From: Candidatus Equibacterium intestinale | GTDB taxonomy: Bacteria > Bacteroidota > Bacteroidia > Bacteroidales > UBA932 | DNA: 9,781 nucleotides | Assembly: GCA_018064305.1 (NCBI GenBank) | Contig: JAGHVP010000066.1 | Location: forward strand, 1 to 9,781 | Direction of reading: 5' to 3' | Shown: positions 6,962 through 9,781 of the stretch, in pieces | Position numbering within the stretch: position 1 is the first letter of the stretch | Layout: each line of letters opens with the position of its first letter | Notes under the pieces: generated by a model | The model's input: only the letters and a program-made list of their open reading frames with translations | Told to the model about the DNA's origin: nothing | The model's database searches: none | Made by a program: the position numbers and the translations under genes

Positions 6962-7978
6962 ATGAAACGCACGTTCGCACTCTTCCTGGCTGCCTTTGTA
7001 CTGGCCTCTGGCTGTACGCAATCGGGAAAGTACTATACAATAGACGGCTATGCCCAGGGTGGCACATACCATATTGTGGCTGACCTGCCGTCGGCAAGTA
7101 TGCTCGAGAGCCTGAAAGGCGCTGTCTCTGACACTCTCGGCGCCATAGACCGCTCGATATCAGGCTATAACAAGGGGTCTCTGCTCTCCCGCTTCAATAA
7201 TGGTGATAATCCCGAACTTGATGCTATATTCGTGGATATCTTCAACAGGTCGTATGAAATCTGGGAAGAGAGCGGAGGAATGTTCGACCCCTCTTCGGCA
7301 CCGCTTTTCGACCTCTGGGGGTTCGGTTTCACAGATGGCAGAGAGCCGTCCGACGAGGAGGTCGGGGGCGCTCTGAGTCTTGTGGGATTGGACAAGTTCT
7401 CTCTTGAAGAGGGGGCAGACGGTTCTGTCAGACTCAATGCTCCCGAAGGTGCGAAACTCAATTTCAATGCAATCGCGCAGGGATATTCCTGCGATGCGGT
7501 GGCTGAGGTCCTCAGGCGGTACGGTAGTGTAAACTATCTTGTCGAGATAGGCGGCGAGATAGTGTGCAAAGGGCTGAATGCAAAAGGAAAGGAGTGGAGA
7601 GTGTGGATAGACAAGCCTGTTGACGGCAACAACCAGTCCGGAGCAATGAAGCAGGACATAGTGGAGATAACCGACTGCGGACTTGTAACATCGGGCAACT
7701 ACCGCAAATTCTACGTTGTTGACGGAGAAAAGTATTCGCACACCATCAATCCCAGGACAGGACGGCCCGTGCAGCATACCCTTCTCAGCGCCACGGTGCT
7801 CGCACCTGACAGCGCAACGGCCGATGCGTATGCTACATGGCTTATGGTCGTGGGGGTTGAAGAGGCTGAAAGAGTGGTGGAAGGATGGGGCATCGAACCC
7901 AAGGGGGCATATCTGGTGTACGGCGAGCAGGAGGCGATGAAAGTCTGGCACACCTCCGGTATCAAAGTATCTGAATAG
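6962..7978 (+). CDS. apbE: FAD:protein FMN transferase (ApbE), lipoprotein
   Basis: ApbE transfers FMN from FAD to a Thr or Ser of exported or membrane flavoproteins such as NqrB, NqrC and RnfG/RnfD subunits. This 338-residue form has a lipoprotein signal (MKRTFALFLAAFVLASGC, lipidated C18), placing it on the periplasmic side of the membrane. Family motifs are present in order: MFDPSSAPLFDLWGFG (107-122), LNFNAIAQGYSCD (166-178), VEIGGEI (194-200), TSGNYRKFY (243-251), YSHTINPRTGRPV (258-270) and ADAYATWLMVVG (287-298) with the metal-site Asp at 288. The protein appears intact. The ATG at 6962 is chosen over an upstream in-frame GTG (6926) because it gives a clean signal peptide. No Rnf or Nqr subunit is nearby, so its target must be encoded elsewhere. 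The TAG ends one base before the end of convergent holA. Confidence 0.95.
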   Translation: MKRTFALFLAAFVLASGCTQSGKYYTIDGYAQGGTYHIVADLPSASMLESLKGAVSDTLGAIDRSISGYNKGSLLSRFNNGDNPELDAIFVDIFNRSYEIWEESGGMFDPSSAPLFDLWGFGFTDGREPSDEEVGGALSLVGLDKFSLEEGADGSVRLNAPEGAKLNFNAIAQGYSCDAVAEVLRRYGSVNYLVEIGGEIVCKGLNAKGKEWRVWIDKPVDGNNQSGAMKQDIVEITDCGLVTSGNYRKFYVVDGEKYSHTINPRTGRPVQHTLLSATVLAPDSATADAYATWLMVVGVEEAERVVEGWGIEPKGAYLVYGEQEAMKVWHTSGIKVSE

Positions 7979-7979
7979 A

Positions 7980-9035
7980 CTATCTGTTCATCAGCCTGGA
8001 AATCACTTCGACAAGCAGGTCGCCGTCGCTGGCGCTGCCGCGGGCGTTGCTCTTGCTGCGTGAGTCATATTCCCTGAGGATGGCGATTGCCGCCATGCAG
8101 CTCTTTACGGGATAGTTCTTTCCGTAGCGGGCATAGTCACGCATGAAGTAGGGGTTCACCCCAAGCTCTGCACTGATTTCCGAATCTGACATCCGCTGTT
8201 CGCGGCAGGCGTGGTACCTGAGAAGCTTGATGAACTGCCCTGCCAGTGTTGCGATGGTCATCTGGATGGGAAACCGTTTTGGATTTTCCCCGAAATATTT
8301 GGCTATCTTGTACACCTTTGCGACGTTCCTGTCGCAGATGGCGTTGGTAAGCTCGAATGCCGACCAGTCTCTGCTTATGCCCACATTCTGCTCCACCATG
8401 GCCTGAGTTATAATAGTGGATCCGTCAAGGTTTTTCTTGAGCTTCTCCACCTCGAGCGCAATTTTGCTCAGGTTGTTTCCGCATGCTTCTGCCATAAGCT
8501 GCGGGCAGCTGCGTTCCATCTCCAGCCCTTCGCCGCGCACATAGCTCTCGATCCATCCTGCCAGATTCCAGTCCTTTACCGGCTCTGACTCGAGCACGGC
8601 TCCTTTTGCAAGGGTCTCTTTATAGAGTTTCTTGCGCTTGTCTATGTTTTTTGAAGAGCTGCCGTCATTCGGTGTCTTATAGCAGATCACCATCACTGTG
8701 GTGGGCATGATGTTTTCCAGATACGGGGCGATCTCTTCAACACTCTTCATACCCTGGGCCTCCTTTATCACAATCATCTGGCGGCTTACCATCATGGGAT
8801 ACTGCCTTGCAAGGCTGATTATCTGCGGAGCGGCCACATCCACTCCGTAATATACCATCTGGCCGAAGTCACGCTCCTCCGGAGGAATCACGCTTTCAAC
8901 CAGCAGGTCGCAGATGCGGTCTATGTAGAAGTGCTCTTTGCCGAACAGCAGATAGACAGGCTTGATGTCACCTTTCCTGATATCAGCTTCAATCCTTGCC
9001 GCAACGGTTGCGGTATCTTCTCCCCTGGCAGCCAT
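7980..9035 (-). CDS. holA: DNA polymerase III delta subunit
   Basis: The delta subunit is the part of the clamp-loader complex that opens the sliding clamp ring. The 351-residue protein matches the family in length and layout: an N-terminal AAA+-like domain without a P-loop beginning KPVYLLFGKEHFYIDRI (about 25-41), a middle part with MIVIKEAQGM (87-96) and VMVICYKTP, then ISRDWSAFELTNAICDRNVAKVYKI and a helical C-terminal collar domain with PIQMTIATLAGQFIKLLRYH. Bacteroidota delta proteins are divergent from E. coli HolA, so the assignment rests on the overall pattern more than on single motifs. The ATG at 9035 is 2 nt after the stop of the upstream glycoside-hydrolase-like gene, so translation is probably coupled. 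No promoter is visible directly before it. Confidence 0.92.
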   Translation of the reverse strand: MAARGEDTATVAARIEADIRKGDIKPVYLLFGKEHFYIDRICDLLVESVIPPEERDFGQMVYYGVDVAAPQIISLARQYPMMVSRQMIVIKEAQGMKSVEEIAPYLENIMPTTVMVICYKTPNDGSSSKNIDKRKKLYKETLAKGAVLESEPVKDWNLAGWIESYVRGEGLEMERSCPQLMAEACGNNLSKIALEVEKLKKNLDGSTIITQAMVEQNVGISRDWSAFELTNAICDRNVAKVYKIAKYFGENPKRFPIQMTIATLAGQFIKLLRYHACREQRMSDSEISAELGVNPYFMRDYARYGKNYPVKSCMAAIAILREYDSRSKSNARGSASDGDLLVEVISRLMNR

Positions 9036-9037
9036 GA

Positions 9038-9781
9038 CTATTTGATAAGAAGGATAAGGGCCTCGCCGGGTCCGATTACTACGTGGTCGTCATCAAGTTC
9101 CAGCGGAACGAATGAACCGTCCTTGTCAACCATCATGAGGTCCCGTGCGAGTTCCATGACGAAGGTGGCGCTGGATGTGTGCTTCTTGTTGAATACCACA
9201 AGATATTCATGTCCGTGATTTTCAAGCAATTCCACCAGACAGTGGCTCTGTGTGGTGAAGTAATAGTAGTCAAAGCAGTCTGGCATGAGCGGATCGTCAC
9301 TGGTCTGTAGTTTCGTGCAACCTGACGGACAGCTGTTCTTCGAATGGCGTATCCATTTGATATCTGCGCCGTCAAAGACAAACTTGCGTGCGTTGATCTC
9401 CTTGTCCACGATGCAGACATAGTCGTAGGTATCCATATATTCACCTGTGCCTACATTCGTGATAGGGGCATAGTGCTGGTCGGGCAGTCCTGGTCTGCCG
9501 CCTGGATAGAGCTCCCATGTGAAATATTCCAGTGCTTCCGCACCGTACAGGATATTTCCGTACATCTGCAGCTTGATGGATGCCTCAGAAGGGATGCAGC
9601 ATCCGTTGCCGAAGTCGTAGTTGCCGACATCTGTGCTTGCTGCAAAGCCCCACCATGGAACATTGTACTGCCTGCTTATGCGGCAGACGTTTTCAAGGCG
9701 TTCCCACCACCAGTCGTTGACATCATAATATGTTGTGGGATACTGGCCGAATGAAATGAAATCTGGGTGTGAGTCGTTGAT
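9038..9781 (-). CDS. Glycoside-hydrolase-like protein, C-terminal 247 residues (cut by window edge)
   Basis: The frame is open from the right edge to a TAG at 9040-9038, so the N-terminus and any signal peptide are missing. An internal ATG at 9565 is not a sensible start because clear conserved-looking sequence precedes it. The fragment contains HPDFISFGQYP, a tryptophan-rich NDWWWERLE, NVPWWGFAAST, and SIKLQMYGNILYGAEALEYFTWEL. This resembles the late strands of a TIM-barrel glycosidase related to GH42-like beta-galactosidases of Bacteroidota, where a line such as LRLQ-YxNLAYGAxGIQYFTYW is typical. A beta-rich C-terminal region (about 150-247) follows, ending GPGEALILLIK, as in glycosidase accessory domains. 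Substrate and catalytic residues cannot be named from this part. An alternative is a non-catalytic barrel protein. It sits directly upstream of holA in one likely transcript. Confidence 0.55.
   Translation of the reverse strand: MNDSHPDFISFGQYPTTYYDVNDWWWERLENVCRISRQYNVPWWGFAASTDVGNYDFGNGCCIPSEASIKLQMYGNILYGAEALEYFTWELYPGGRPGLPDQHYAPITNVGTGEYMDTYDYVCIVDKEINARKFVFDGADIKWIRHSKNSCPSGCTKLQTSDDPLMPDCFDYYYFTTQSHCLVELLENHGHEYLVVFNKKHTSSATFVMELARDLMMVDKDGSFVPLELDDDHVVIGPGEALILLIK

Noticed and set aside
7160..7951. Minus-strand open frame of 263 codons opposite apbE
   Set aside because: apbE carries all family motifs on the plus strand; the antisense frame shows none.
9344..9754. Plus-strand open frame of 136 codons opposite the glycosidase-like gene
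   Set aside because: The minus frame is open to the edge with glycosidase-like sequence; this is its shadow.
1..9781. CRISPR array, tRNA/rRNA genes, insertion sequence, phage or defence system
   Set aside because: No direct-repeat arrays, cloverleaf-like segments, transposase, integrase or known defence domains were seen; the window reads as compact core chromosome.

Overview
This looks like an ordinary stretch of chromosome from a member of the Bacteroidota, most likely order Bacteroidales. The evidence is the gene content (a PhoH-like ATPase next to a CapA-like phosphatase, a lipoprotein with a Fibrobacter-type paralogous domain, a TonB_C-tailed peptidase, SPOR and ApbE lipoproteins), lipoprotein signals of the Bacteroidota kind, sparse Shine-Dalgarno sites, and promoter -7 boxes of the form TAnnTTTG. 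Family or genus cannot be fixed from the sequence alone. I see no tRNA, rRNA, CRISPR array, insertion sequence or phage gene, and nearly every base is coding.

Left part (1-3794), all on the minus strand. A SPOR-domain lipoprotein leads, followed by gcvT (glycine cleavage T protein) and a secreted M28-peptidase-like protein with a C-terminal TonB_C domain. These three are tightly spaced and look like one operon. leuS (leucyl-tRNA synthetase, cut by the left edge) follows, but it has its own good promoter at the end of the M28-like gene.

Middle (3795-5899). A 55-bp divergent region carries back-to-back promoters, whose -7 boxes each end only 5 nt before the start codon, one on each strand. On the plus strand a CapA-like exported phosphatase overlaps phoH by 32 nt. 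phoH then meets, stop codon over stop codon, a minus-strand lipoprotein with a Fibrobacter-type (FISUMP) domain (5896-6876).

Right part (6877-9781). An AT-rich divergent gap with two small dyads separates the FISUMP lipoprotein from apbE (FAD:protein FMN transferase lipoprotein, plus strand). apbE ends one base from the end of minus-strand holA (DNA polymerase III delta subunit). holA starts two bases after the stop of a glycoside-hydrolase-like gene that runs off the right edge.

The genes do not form one pathway; they are housekeeping and envelope functions in compact units. I found no convincing new multi-gene system. The points most worth checking are the near-leaderless divergent promoters at 3795-3849 and the M28-TonB_C protein, whose peptidase domain has lost several catalytic and zinc-site residues.
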